A stretch of DNA of 64,000 nucleotides. Origin: Procambarus clarkii. Its lineage: Eukaryota; Arthropoda; Malacostraca; Decapoda; Cambaridae. Both the position numbers and the translations under genes were made by a program. The stretch lies in the NCBI RefSeq assembly GCF_040958095.1, contig NC_091237.1:10292203-10356202 (forward strand), written 5' to 3'. Positions within the stretch are counted from its first letter, which is position 1. The number at the start of each line of letters is the position of its first letter. The notes under the pieces were generated by a model. That model made no database searches. It was not told the DNA's origin and worked only from the letters and a program-made list of their open reading frames with translations. This document shows, in pieces, positions 22,022-33,104 of the stretch.

Positions 22022-22742
22022 GAGGTCAAGGGTCATGCCCAAGGTCAAGGGTCATGCCCAGAGGTCAAGGGTCATGCCCAGAGGTCAAAGGTCATGCCCA
22101 GAGGTCAAGGGTCATGCCCAGAGGTCAAGGGTCATGCCCAGAGGTCAAGGGTCATGCCCAGAGGTCAAGGGTCATGCCCAGAGGTCAAGGGTCATGCCCA
22201 GAGGTCAAGGGTCATGCCCAGAGGTCAAGGGTCATGCCCAGAGGTCAAGGGTCATGCCCAGAGGTCAAGGGTCATGCCCAGAGGTCAAGGGTCATGCCCA
22301 GAGGTCAAGGGTCATGCCCAGAAGTCAAGGGTCATGCCCAGAGGTCAAGGGTCATGCCCAGAGGTCAAGGGTCATGCCCAGAGGTCAAGGGTCATGCCCA
22401 GAGGTCAAGGGTCATGCCCAGAGGTCAAGGGTCATGCCCAGAGGTCAAGGGTCATGCCCAGAAGTCAAGGGTCATGCCCAGAGGTCAAGGGTCATGCCCA
22501 GAGGTCAAGGGTCATGCCCAGAGGTCAAGGGTCATGCCCAGAGGTCAAGGGTCATGCCCAGAAGTCAAGGGTCATGCCCAGAGGTCAAGGGTCATGCCCA
22601 GAGGTCAAGGGTCATGCCCAGAGGTCAAGGGTCATGCCCAGAGGTCAAGGGTCATGCCCAGAAGTCAAGGGTCATGCCCAGAGGTCAAGGGTCATGCCCA
22701 GAGGTCAAGGGTCAGAGGTCATGCCCAGAGGTCAAGGGTCAT
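22022..22742 (+). repeat. 20-bp tandem repeat carrying DR1-type sites, about 36 copies
   Basis: Unit GAGGTCAAGGGTCATGCCCA. Each contains AGGTCAAGGGTCA, two nuclear-receptor half-sites in direct orientation with one base between (DR1). The unit at 22081 has the canonical AGGTCAAAGGTCA. Four units (22321, 22461, 22561, 22661) have AAGTCA. Because 20 is not a multiple of 3 and no frame contains a stop, all three + frames stay open; these are not proteins. Confidence 0.98.
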
Positions 22743-22837
22743 AACAATATCGTTTCCAGATATCGTTCATATATTTTTGTTCAGATATTGTTCATCGAAA
22801 TCGTTTATTTGACATCATATAGCGAATATCATATGTG

Positions 22838-23488
22838 CAATATCGCCCATAGAATATCGTCCAGGGAATATCGTCCAGGGAATATCGTCCAGGGAATATC
22901 GTCCAGGGAATATCGTCCAGGGAATATCGCCCATAGAATATCGCCCAGGGAATATCGTCCAGGGAATATCGTCCAGGGAATATCGTCCAGGGAATATCGT
23001 CCAGGGAATATCGTCCAGGGAATATCGTCCAGGGAATATCGCCCATAGAATATCGTCCAGGGAATATCGTCCAGGGAATATCGCCCATAGAATATCGTCC
23101 AGGGAATATCGTCCAGGGAATATCGTCCAGGGAATATCGTCCAGGGAATATCGTCCAGGGAATATCGTCCAAGGAATATCGTCCATGGAAATATCGTCCA
23201 GGGAATATCGTCCAGGGAATATCGTCCATGGAATATCGTCCAGGGAATATCGTCCAGGGAATATCGTCCATGGAAATATCGTCCAGGGAATATCGTCCAG
23301 GGAATATCGTCCAGGAAATATCGTCCAGGGAATATCGTCCAGGGAATATCGTCCAAGGAATATCGTCCAGGGAATATCGTCCATGGAAATATCGTCTAGG
23401 GAATATCGTCCAGGGAATATCGTCCATGGAAATATCGTCCAGGGAATATCGTCCAGGGAATATCGTCCAGGGAATATCGTCCAGATGT
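22838..23488. repeat. 15-bp tandem repeat, about 43 copies
   Basis: Unit GGAATATCGTCCAGG with variants CCCATAG (22850, 22930, 23040, 23090) and CCATGGAA (one base longer). Confidence 0.98.
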
Positions 23489-23529
23489 TAGATAGACTGG
23501 TCAATCGGATATCGTTAATCTAAGAGAGA

Positions 23530-24705
23530 CCGGTCTATCTGGCATCGCTAATCTTGGTAAAATTGGGCTATCTGGTATCGTTAATCTTAAGAAGATTGGG
23601 CTATCTGGTATCGTCAATGTTAGGAAGATTGGGCTATCTGATATCGTTAATGTTAGGAAGATTGGGCTATCTGGTATCGTTAATCTTAAGAAGATTGGGC
23701 TATCTGGTATCGTCAATCTTAAGAAGATTGCGCTATCTGGTATCGTCAATCTTAAGAAGATTGGGCTATCTGGTATCGTCAATCTTAAGAAGATTGGGCT
23801 ATCTGGTATCGTCAATCTTAAGAAGATTGGGCTATCTGGTATCGTCAATCTTAAGAAGATTGGGCTATCTGGTATCGTCAATCTTAAGAAGATTGGGCTA
23901 TCTGGTATCGTCAATCTTAAGAAGATTGGGCTATCTGGTATCGTCAATCTTAAGAAGATTGGGCTATCTGGTATCGTCAATCTTAAGAAGATTGCGCTAT
24001 CTGGTATCGTTAATCTTAAGAAGATTGGGCTATCTGGTATCGTTAATGTTAGGAAGATTGGGCTATCTGATATCGTTAATGTTAGAAAGATTGGGCTATC
24101 TGGTATCGTTAATCTTTGGAAGATTGGGTTATCTGGTATCGTTAATCTTAGTAAGATTCGGCTATCTGGTATCGTTAATCTTAAGAAGATTGGGCTATCT
24201 GGTATCGTCAACCTTAAGAAGATTGGGCTATCTGGTATCGTCAATCTTAAGAAGATTGCGCTATCTGGTATCGTCAATCTTAAGAAGATTGGGCTATCTG
24301 GTATCGTCAATCTTAAGAAGATTGGGCTATCTGGTATCGTCAATCTTAAGAAGATTGGGCTATCTGGTATCGTCAATCTTAAGAAGATTGGGCTATCTGG
24401 TATCGTCAATCTTAAGAAGATTGGGCTATCTGGTATCGTCAATCTTAAGAAGATTGGGCTATCTGGTATCGTCAATCTTAAGAAGATTGGGCTATCTGGT
24501 ATCGTCAATCTTAAGAAGATTGGGCTATCTGGTATCGTCAATCTTAAGAAGATTGGGCTATCTGGTATCGTTAATCTTAAGAAGATTGGGCTATCTGGTA
24601 TCGTCAATCTTAAGATTGCACTATCTGGTATCGTCAATCTTAAGAAGATTGCGCTATCTGGTATCGTCAATCTTAAGAAGATTGCGCTATCTGGTATCGT
24701 TACTT
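23530..24705. repeat. 33-bp tandem repeat with 429-bp higher-order duplication
   Basis: Unit CTTAAGAAGATTGGGCTATC followed by TGGTATCGTCAAT, about 35 copies. Diagnostic variants (CTGATATCGTTAATG) recur at 23639 and 24068, exactly 13 units apart. The long minus frame (IPDSPIFLRLT repeated) follows from the unit being a multiple of three. Confidence 0.97.
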
Positions 24706-25000
24706 CGTGCTGGAATAGTCTTTAAGGCCTCGTTACTCTTTCATAAAAAACGTTTCTGTGGACTCGTTACTCCAGGCCAAAAGGGCAGAGAAAACGGCCT
24801 CTGATAACTAATGCGAGCCATCAGATAAAGGAGAAAAGTTAAGGATATACAAGATAACAAGTCGTCTTAGCCAACCTCCTCAAGGTGGGTAGGAGACATC
24901 ACATTCGTCTTCACCTGGAGGAAGCGTATCAACCGGGGAGGTACATGACACGCCCACCCCATCTTCCAGTCATGGTTGTTAGTAAAGAACCTATTTGGTC
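24706..25000. other. no feature recognised
   Basis: Unique sequence between the 33-bp array and the palindromic element. Confidence 0.45.
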
Positions 25001-25371
25001 CAACCCGTTCTCGCAAATTTAATAAGTCAATATTGACTTGTTAAATATGTGCATAGGTGACATACTTAACATAATAGTTTCCCTTGAAAAGCTTCATAGA
25101 AAACACCGACCTTACCTAACCTACTTAGTATGTTAAGATAAGCATCTTATTGCTTCGTAATTACAATTACTACCTAACCTATACCTATAATAGGTTAAGT
25201 AACAATTGTAATTACGAAGCTATAAAATGCTTATTTTAACATACTAAGTAGGTTAGGTAAGGTCGGTGTTTTCTATGAAGCTTTTCAAGGGAAACTATTA
25301 TGTTAAGTATGTCACCTATGCACATATTTAACAAGTCAATATTGACTTATTAAATTTGCGAGAACGGGTTG
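25001..25371. mobile_element. 371-bp palindromic MITE with 7-bp target duplication
   Basis: Arms of about 170 bp, nearly identical in inverse orientation, begin CAACCCGTTCTCGCAAATTT and end with the complement. The flanking 24994-25000 and 25372-25378 are both TTTGGTC. No coding capacity. The arms would fold into one long hairpin. The 7-bp duplication does not match TA or TTAA elements; a hAT- or P-like source is possible. Confidence 0.9.
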
Positions 25372-25724
25372 TTTGGTCAAATGATCATAAATGAACTGTT
25401 GAACCCCCGAAAAAATCACGTTGTGTATTACCGATTTAGTCTAAATGGTAAATTACAAATTAAGATAAAAATAAAAATCCTAACCCAACCTTCTTTTTAA
25501 TAACATACTTGATATAAGGTTAGTGATAAGCTTAATGACTCAATGAGAGAAGAGCAGTCACTGACACTCAAAGGGCATAAAAACGAGTATGAAGAGTTGT
25601 GATATGTTTATAACATATGCTATAAGTGTGATAACGTTATTTCGCTATCTGTAGATACGGATAGCGAAAAATATCTACTGGACAGTGTGACATTGTAATT
25701 GCCAGAAATATGCTGTGATATCGA
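25372..25724. other. unique sequence with a 10-bp stem-loop
   Basis: A perfect stem TTTCGCTATC / GATAGCGAAA at 25640-25669 with a 10-base loop. No gene recognised. Confidence 0.5.
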
Positions 25725-25985
25725 TATCTATGGCAGGTGGTTGCAGGTAATGAATCTTCCAATGGTGAACATTCCAATTGTAAACTATGTGAACAAGAGC
25801 TGGGACATCCTTCTTCCTAACACTATATCTGTGACTGCCCTGTTATCAGTGACTTAAGACCTAATGGTATAAGGTACTTTGAGCTCTGTAATTACTTCAT
25901 ACACTCACGAATACTGGAAGATATTTTAGAGCTCTACCCAGAGTTTACTAGTGGAGCCTAAAATATTAGACTCGAATTGCATGTT
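25725..25985 (+). pseudogene. LINE C-terminal fragment (zinc-finger-like end)
   Basis: Reads CKLCEQELGHP then, after a small shift, CDCPVISDLRPNGIRYFELC and NYFIHSRILEDILELYPEF. The element at 30020-31990 has the same end (CKLCEQELRHDLPHYITECP, RILEDILTVYPKF). This is an independent, 5'-truncated, diverged copy of the same LINE family. Confidence 0.75.
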
Positions 25986-26084
25986 GTGTGTTGATTCCAA
26001 GTATGACTTAACAATTTAATGAGATGGGATATTAAACGAACTCATAACTAGCTTTTGATCTACACTCTGTAATCCATCCACCCA

Positions 26085-26275
26085 ACCACTTGGGCTGGAC
26101 GGTAGAGCGACGGTCTCGCTTCATGCAGGTCGGCGTTCAATCCCCGACCGTCCAAGTGGTTGGGCACCATTCCTTCCCCCCGTCCCATCCCAAATCTTTA
26201 TCCTGACCCCTTCCCAGTGCTATATAGTCGTAATGGCTTGGCACTTTCCCATGATAATTCCTTCCTTCCATCTGT
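26085..26275 (+). mobile_element. tRNA-headed SINE, family 2
   Basis: Near-complete copy: head GGACGGTAGAGCGACGGTCT, box B region GGCGTTCAATCCCCGACC, body to CTATATAGTCGTAATGGCTT and a CTTCC-rich tail. Inverse of the copy at 18925. Confidence 0.85.
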
Positions 26276-26535
26276 AATCCATCAAACAGAATAAGATAGC
26301 AGCACATGGTTGTGTATACCTAGTTAATACAAACAAAAGACACCTCCCCCCTAATATTTAGTATTTCGTCGATGCTGTTTTGTGTTGGATAACTTCCTGC
26401 TTCACTCTTCCCTCTCGTCACTTAACCCAGCCGTTCTCTCCCACCTGTAAATACTTAAGTGGAATTTTGAGTAAGAATGATTTTTTACCATTTATCCGTG
26501 CTAGACAGTGTAGCTTTTTTCAAGTTACGTGGCTT
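26276..26535. other. no feature recognised
   Basis: Unique sequence before the 19-bp array. Confidence 0.4.
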
Positions 26536-27005
26536 GTTCTGTTGAACGTGGCTTGTTCTGTTGAACGTGGCTTGTTCTGTTGAACGTGGCTTGTTCTGTT
26601 GAACGTGGCTTGTTCTGTTCAACGTGGCTTGTTCTGTTCAACGTGGCTTGTTCTGTTGAACGTGGCTTGTTCTGTTGAACGTGGCTTGTTCTGTTGAACA
26701 TGGCTTGTTCTGTTGAACATGGCTTGTTCTCCTAAACGTGGCTTGTTCTCCTGAACGTGGCTTGTTTTCCTGAACGTGGCTTGTTCTCCTGAACGTGGCT
26801 TATTCTCCTGAACGTGGCTTGTTCTCCTGAACGTGGCTTGTTCTCCTGAACGTGGCTTGTTCTCCTGAACGTGGCTTGTTCTCCTGAACGTGGCTTGTTC
26901 TCCTGAACGTGGCTTGTTCTCCTGAACGTGGCTTGTTCTCCTGAACGTGGCTTGTTCTCCTGAACGTGGCTTGTTCTCCTGAACGTGGCTTGTTCTCCTG
27001 AACGT
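26536..27005. repeat. 19-bp tandem repeat in two variant blocks
   Basis: Left block (26536-26720) uses GAACGTGGCTTGTTCTGTT. Right block (26730-27005) uses GAACGTGGCTTGTTCTCCT. About 25 copies in total. Confidence 0.98.
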
Positions 27006-27124
27006 TCCCTTTTTCAGAACCGCTGCATTTAGTTCTAACCACAAATATTCAAATGAATTAAGACTAAGACATCACAATAGTTAATCAATAACTTCCTATA
27101 AGTCCATTTGAGGCCATGATTCAG

Positions 27125-27380
27125 CTAGGGAGCCGGTCGGCCGAGCGGACAGCACACTGGACTTGTGATCCTGTGGTCCTGGGTTCGATCCCGAGCGCCG
27201 GCGAGAAGCAATGGGCAGAGTTTCTTTCACCCTATGCCCCTGTTACCTAATAGTAAAATAGGTACCTGGGTGTTAGTCAGCTGTCACGGGCTGCTTCCTG
27301 TGGGTGGAGGCCTGGTCGAGGACTGAGCCGCGGAGACAATAAAGCCCTGAAATCATATCAAGATAACCATCTCAAGATAG
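27125..27380 (+). mobile_element. tRNA-headed SINE, family 1, near full length
   Basis: Head GAGCCGGTCGGCCGAGCGGA with a box A-like GGCCGAGCGG and box B GGGTTCGATCCC. Body CCTGTTACCTAATAGTAAAA and GGCCTGGTCGAGGACTGAGC. Tail TCAAGATAACCATCTCAAGA. Other copies: 20700, 39660, 57425, 58090, 58415 and 62030. Confidence 0.88.
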
Positions 27381-27654
27381 CTTCGTTACAAAGGCAACAA
27401 GATTTTCGGTTTTGTTGCAAAGCCAACAACAACAGCCTGAATTTCGCCGTTAAAATCAATATTGAAGAAGTGACGTTGTTCTGAAGCATAACTTCGCCTT
27501 CTCTGCGTTAAACATATCGGTCGTCTGCGCCACTCACAACTTTAATTGTGTTGTGTTTATATTTGACCGTCATCGTCCAGCATCTTAGTGAGCAGTTAAG
27601 CCTCCTTTAATGGCCAGATGAAACAATGAATTATATTGAAGAAACACACGTTAA
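27381..27654. other. no feature recognised
   Basis: Unique sequence between SINE and array. Confidence 0.4.
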
Positions 27655-29512
27655 GAGGACTGTTTTGTTCTTCCATCGGGGCTGTTTTGTTCTTCCATCG
27701 GGGCTGTTTTGTTCTTCCATCGGGGCTGTTTTGTTCTTCCATCGGGGCTGTTTTGTTCTTCCATCGGGGCTGTTTTGTTCTTCCATCGGGGCTGTTTTGT
27801 TCTTCCATCGGGGCTGTTTTGTTCTTCCATCGGGCTGTTTTGTTCTTCCATCGGGGCTGTTTTGTTCTTCCATCGGGGCTGTTTGTTCTTCCATCGGGGC
27901 GGTTTTGTTCTTCCATCGGGGCGGTTTTATTCTTCCATCGGGGCGGTTTTGTTCTTCCATCGGGGCGTTTTGTTCTTCCATCGGGGCGGTTTTGTTCTTC
28001 CATCGGGGCTGTTTTGTTCTTCCATCGGGGCTGTTTTGTTCTTCCATCGGGGCTGTTTTGTTCTTCCATCGGGACTGTTTTGTTCTTCCATCGGGACTTT
28101 TGTTCTACCATCGGGGCTGTTTGTTCTTCCATCGGACTATTTTGTTCTTCCATCGGGCTGATTTGTTCTTCCATCGGGGCTGATTTGTTCTTCCATCGGA
28201 CTATTTTGTTCTTCCATCGGGGATGTTTTGTTCTCCCATCGGGACTGTTTTGTTCTTTCATCGGGGCTCTTTTGTTGTTCCATCGGGGCTGTTTTGTTCT
28301 TCCATCGGGGCTGTTTTGTTCTTCCATCGGGGCTGTTTTGTTCTTCCATCGGGACTGTTTTGTTCTTCCATCGGGACTTTTTTCTTCCATCGGGGCTGAT
28401 TTGTTCTTCCATCGGACTATTTTTTCTTCCATCGGGCTGATTTGTTCTTCCATCGGGGCTGATTTGTTCTTCCATCGGGGCTGTTTTGTTCTTCCATCGG
28501 GATGTTTTGTTCTTCCATCGGGGATGTTTTGTTCTTCCATCGGGGATGTTTTGTTCTCCCATTGGGACTTTTGTTCTTCCATCGGGGCTTTTTGTTGTTC
28601 CATCGGGGCTGTTTTGTTCTTCCATCGGGGCTGTTTTGTTCTTCCATCGGGACTGTTTTGTTCTTCCATCGGGGCTGTTTTGTTCTTCCATCGGGACTGT
28701 TTTGTTCTTCCATCGGGGCTGTTTTGTTCTTCCAGGGGCTGTTTTGTTCTTCCATCGGGACTGTTTTGTTCTTCCATCGGGACTGTTTTGTTCTTCCATC
28801 GGACTGTTTTGTTCTTCCATCGGGGCTGTTTTGTTCTTCCATCGGGGCTGTTTTGTTCTTCCATCGGGGCTGTTTTGTTCTTCCATCGGGGCTGTTTTGT
28901 TCTTCCATCGGGACTGTTTTGTTCTTCCATCGGGACTGTTTTGTTCTTCCATCGGGACTGTTTTGTTCTTCCATCGGGACTGTTTTGTTCTTCCATCGGG
29001 ACTGTTTTGTTCTTCCATCGGGGCTGTTTTGTTCTTCCATCGGGGCTGTTTTGTTCTTCCATCGGGGCTGTTTTGTTCTTCCATCGGGGCTGTTTTGTTC
29101 TTCCATCGGGACTGTTTTGTTCTTCCATCGGGCTGTTTTGTTCTTCCATCGGGGCTGTTTTGTTCTTCCATCGGGGCTGTTTTGTTCTTCCATCGGGGCT
29201 GTTTTGTTCTTCCATCGGGGCTGTTTTGTTCTTCCATCGGGCTGTTTTGTTCTTCCATCGGGACTGTTTTGTTCTTCCATCGGGCTGTTTTGTTCTTCCA
29301 TCGGGACTGTTTTGTTCTTCCATCGGGACTGTTTTGTTCTTCCATCGGGGCTGTTTTGTTCTTCCATCGGGGATGTTTTGTTCTTCCATCGGGGATGTTT
29401 TGTTCTTCCATCGGGACTGTTTTGTTCTTCCATCGGGGCTGTTTTGTTCTTCCATCGGGGATGTTTTGTTCTTCCATCGGGGATGTTTTGTTCTTCCATC
29501 GGGCTGTTTTGC
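27655..29512. repeat. 22-bp tandem repeat, about 84 copies
   Basis: Unit GTTTTGTTCTTCCATCGGGG plus CT. Variants differ by one-base losses in the G or T runs and by GGGACT/GGGATG. All six frames have long openings (up to 627 codons) with no coding meaning. Confidence 0.98.
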
Positions 29513-29689
29513 ATCTTAGTTATTTTACCTTGGAGCTGTTTGCATATTATTTATTGTGGCACTGTTTAGCTTCTTATTGTCTTCTTTGCTTCTTCTCCAT
29601 GTAGAAGAAAACAAAACAAAATTAAGAGTAAACTATAGTAAAATATGGAGTCCTAGTTCCCTAGACTTTCCAGTGAACGGCAATAGAAA

Positions 29690-29990
29690 ATACTTCGAGT
29701 GCACACGGCTATTAAACACATGGCTCTGTATGACTAACATCCTGCGAGATGGGGACTTGTATTACCACTGCTACCTTATTCATCTTGTGTTGTTGATATC
29801 CTCAAAATGCATCCGGAGTCTGCCAGTGCAGACCGCTTATCACATGCCTCTGTATGACTAACCATCCTGTGTGATGGGGATTTTTTAGCACACCTAGTTA
29901 GCTTTTTTTGACACACTGTACTCCACTTCATATAGTCTAGGGCAGCTGCACTAATGCAGATGTACCTAATATGTTAATAAAAAAAAAAAT
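29690..29990 (+). mobile_element. LINE 3'-end copy upstream of the LINE body
   Basis: Contains ATTAAACACATGGCTCTGTA, the GATGGGGACTTGTATTACCA block and a terminal A-rich run after TTAATA. The same sequence recurs at 32042-32320 and partially at 32331-32490. Confidence 0.85.
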
Positions 29991-30019
29991 ACTTCCTGGA
30001 AGAAGCACACAAACTTGCT

Positions 30020-32041
30020 TTGCTGAGTATTTTATCAGAGGGGACCAAACTCTCAGGCGGCATTTATTGATCTCCAAACTGCGTTGATACAGCAACAGAG
30101 AAATAATCCTAGAACAGCTAGCCTCTTTTGGAGTTAAGGGAAGACTGTTGACATGGCTTAGGGGGTACCTGAGTAACAGAACTGCCTCAGTCCTTTTCAA
30201 GGGGGTCAAAAGTAAACTCTGTGCACCCTTTGAGTTGGGTACACCCCAGGGTGGAGTGCTAAGTCCCACACTGTTCAATGTTCTGATGCATAAATTTACA
30301 ATGATATTCCCACAGTACCTGACGAAGCCGTCATTTGTTATGCCGATGATATATGCATTGTTGCAAATTCCCAAACTAGACTGCAAGCTCTACTTGATCA
30401 CTCGCTGCTAAAAGCATTGAATGTGGTCTTGTTATCTCTATAACTAAATCCAGAGTTCTCCATCCCAAGAGAAAACTCATGTCCCTATAGCTTTCAAGGT
30501 CAACAACCAGAACATTGAAACGTGTGGCAGCACAAATATCTTGGAGTTGGTATTAACAGTGACATTGTAAATGATCTACACCGTAGGTTAAAAGAAAGAC
30601 AAACCATTGAGAACACTTACTGGTAAGAATATTGGTATCAATATTAAATATGCTAGACTATTCTATATGATGTTCGTTAGATCTCTCGTTGATTATAATG
30701 CTCTGCACTTAATTAATTTCCCCTCCTCTGTGTTTGACAAACTTGAAGTAGTACAGAATGAGGCCATGAGGATAATTCTTGGTGCCCCAAGATGCACAAG
30801 AATCATCAACATGAGGGAAGAACTGAAGCTTCCAACCATACTAGAGAGAATAATGCAAGTCAACACTACCTTTTGCCTTAAAGTCATGAGAGATCCTACA
30901 TCTCCTGCATTGCTCAGAGACAAATTATTTAGTGCTGTTAGCACCCTTTTGACTGGTGCCGACATACCAACTCACTCTTTTATGATAATGGCTGAGCAAC
31001 AATGCTTACAATCTCATTAAACTTAACATTCCTTTTAAGTGCAATCTACCTGTCTCTGATATTCCTCTTTATCTGTACCCCACCATTCAAATATCATACA
31101 CACCTGTCACCAAGAAAGATAATGAGAATCTTGCTCTTCTCAAAGCTGTCACTCTTGAAACAATTGCATCTCCATCGAGAGTTTAAGATCTCACAAGCAC
31201 TGTGTCTACACCGACGGCTCAGTCCAATCCTCTACTGGACGGATGCAGCGGCATGTAGGTTTTATAGAAATAATATTTGCACAAAGACTGTCAGTGTCAG
31301 GTTAACTGGCTGACCTCCACACAAGCAGAACTAGCAGCATTACACTTAGCTACCAGTACATTAAAAAACATTGGAGGAGGAATAATATTATGTGATTCAA
31401 AGTCTGCTCTTCAAGCAATCGAAAACTTCTCTTGAAGATCGACAGCAAGAACCTCATACTCCCAATTATAAATGACCTAATTGATGCACAGAGTAAAGGG
31501 TCTCGAATCTCCTTTGTATGGATACCTTCACACATAAATATAACCCATCATAATGAGACAGACATTGCAGCCAAATTAGCGTGTAACAAGTCTGAAGTTG
31601 AATTAGATCTAGGTATCCCCATCTCTGCTGTCAAAACTGTATTGGTCCAAACATTCAGATCTGATAGGAAAGAACTTACTGACTCCCAACGACCTGAAAG
31701 TACTAGTATAAAAAGCTATGATTTGTTCAGATCTGAAACCTACATCTATGGACAGCACAAAACTCCACAAGACTGTGCGACACAGTGGTTGCAAGGATCA
31801 GGTTGGGTTACCGTTACCTGTGGCAGGTGGCTGCAGGTGACGGGTCTCCCAATCCTAGCACTCCAGTTGCAAACTCTGTGAGCAGGAACTACGGCATGAT
31901 CTCCCGCACTACATCACTGAATGCCCAGTTATTAGACCTTTCAGACCAGTTGGCATGAGGTACCTGGAGCTTTGCAATTACTTTATTCACTCTCGTATTC
32001 TTGAAGATATCCTCACAGTATACCCAAAATTTGCCAGTGCA
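30020..32041 (+). pseudogene. LINE reverse transcriptase plus RNase H, decayed
   Basis: In order: palm motif A remnant AFIDLQTA (about 30056); LTWLRGYLSNRTASVLFKG; motif B GTPQGGVLSPTLFNVLM (about 30238-30290); motif C YADD at 30339-30350. The thumb region follows at 30607-31018 (RSLVDYNALHLINFPSSVFD, NEAMRIILGAPRCTRI). RNase H comes next with VYTDGSVQ (31202), TQAELAALHLA, LCDSKSALQAIE and WIPSHINITHHNETDIA, so all four DEDH residues are visible. A CxxC...H...C end (CKLCEQELRHDLPHYITECP) lies at about 31868-31930. RT plus RNase H in one polyprotein fits the I/R1/LOA-like group. At least four frameshifts make it non-functional. Confidence 0.85.
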
Positions 32042-32490
32042 GGCTATTAAACACATGGCTCTGTATGACTAATCATCCTGCGAGATGGGGACTTGTATTA
32101 CCACTGCTACCTTATTCAATCTTGTGTTGTTGATATCCTCAAAATGCATCCGGAGTCTGCCAGTGCAGACCGCTTATCACATGCCTCTGTATGACTAACC
32201 ATCCTGTGTGATGGGGATTTTTAGCATCACCTAGTTAGCTTTTTTGACACACTGTACTCCACTTCATATAGTCAAGGGTAGCTGCACTAATGCAGATGTA
32301 CCTCATATCTTAATAAAAAAAAATACCTAAACTGCCTATCACATGCCTCTGTATGACTAACCATCCTGTGTGATGGGGATTTTTAGCATCACCTAGTTAG
32401 CTTTTTTGACACACTGTACTCCACTTCATATAGTCTAGGGTAGCTGCACTAATGCAAATGTACCTCATTTATTAATACAAAAAATCAAAT
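32042..32490 (+). mobile_element. two tandem copies of the LINE 3' end
   Basis: The first copy (to about 32320) ends in TTAATAAAAAAAA. The second (32331-32490) repeats CATGCCTCTGTATGACTAAC onward and ends in ATTAATACAAAAAATC. Confidence 0.85.
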
Positions 32491-33104
32491 ACCTTTGTTC
32501 TATCTATTTTAGAATTAATACAACGATAAAGGACACACATGTTGCCTGCTTATTCACCCAAACACAATTATTTATATTACTGAGAAACTGTCTGGATCAG
32601 AGCGGACAGACCCGGCGACCTGGTCGAGCCCAAACGCAAACCTTGCCTATTATTTTACCCTATAAGTTGCTACCGAGTTTATAGTTGTAGAGTGTAGACT
32701 TCGACAAGCAATATATCTGCATTGTTTATTTAGTGCAAGGTAGTTGCCTCTAAATGCAATGGTCTCGCTAAACCTCTCTTTTTATTGAATTTATTTATTG
32801 AAATGTTGTTTGCATCTGCCCGGTAATGGATTTTGTTTATGTATAGAGGTCAGGCCGGACCAAGAGAGGTGAATTTAACATGGATCAGATGAAGGCTGGT
32901 CAGGTCGAGTCAAAAGGAGGTGATTAAATAATATGGGTCAGGTTACTGCTGAGGTCAAGAGGGCAGTCTCATTAATACGGGTCAGGTGTTGTCTGCCCAG
33001 GACTCCACCTCATTAATATGAGTTAAGGTGGACACGCATCCTCTCGTGTCTAGGCTGCTGAAATTTATACTAGTTTAAATACTAATAATACTAATAATGA
33101 TAAG
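32491..33104. other. no gene recognised
   Basis: Unique sequence with recurring GGTCAGG-like words at 32848-32995. No defined unit. Confidence 0.4.

Noticed and set aside
22054-24804. Apparent repeat proteins (MPRGQGSCPEV, DDIPWTIFPGRYS, IPDSPIFLRLT types)
   Set aside because: Translations of 20-, 15- and 33-bp satellites without start context, splice sites or conserved families.
26100-26160. A tRNA gene in SINE family 2
   Set aside because: Only part of the tRNA fold forms and the same body follows in three copies.
27125-27200. A functional tRNA gene
   Set aside because: Box A and box B are present but the cloverleaf is not intact, and the same head recurs with a fixed SINE body at several sites.
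27596-29604. Frames over 600 codons in the 22-bp array
   Set aside because: Same artefact: the unit contains no stop in any phase, so both strands stay open.
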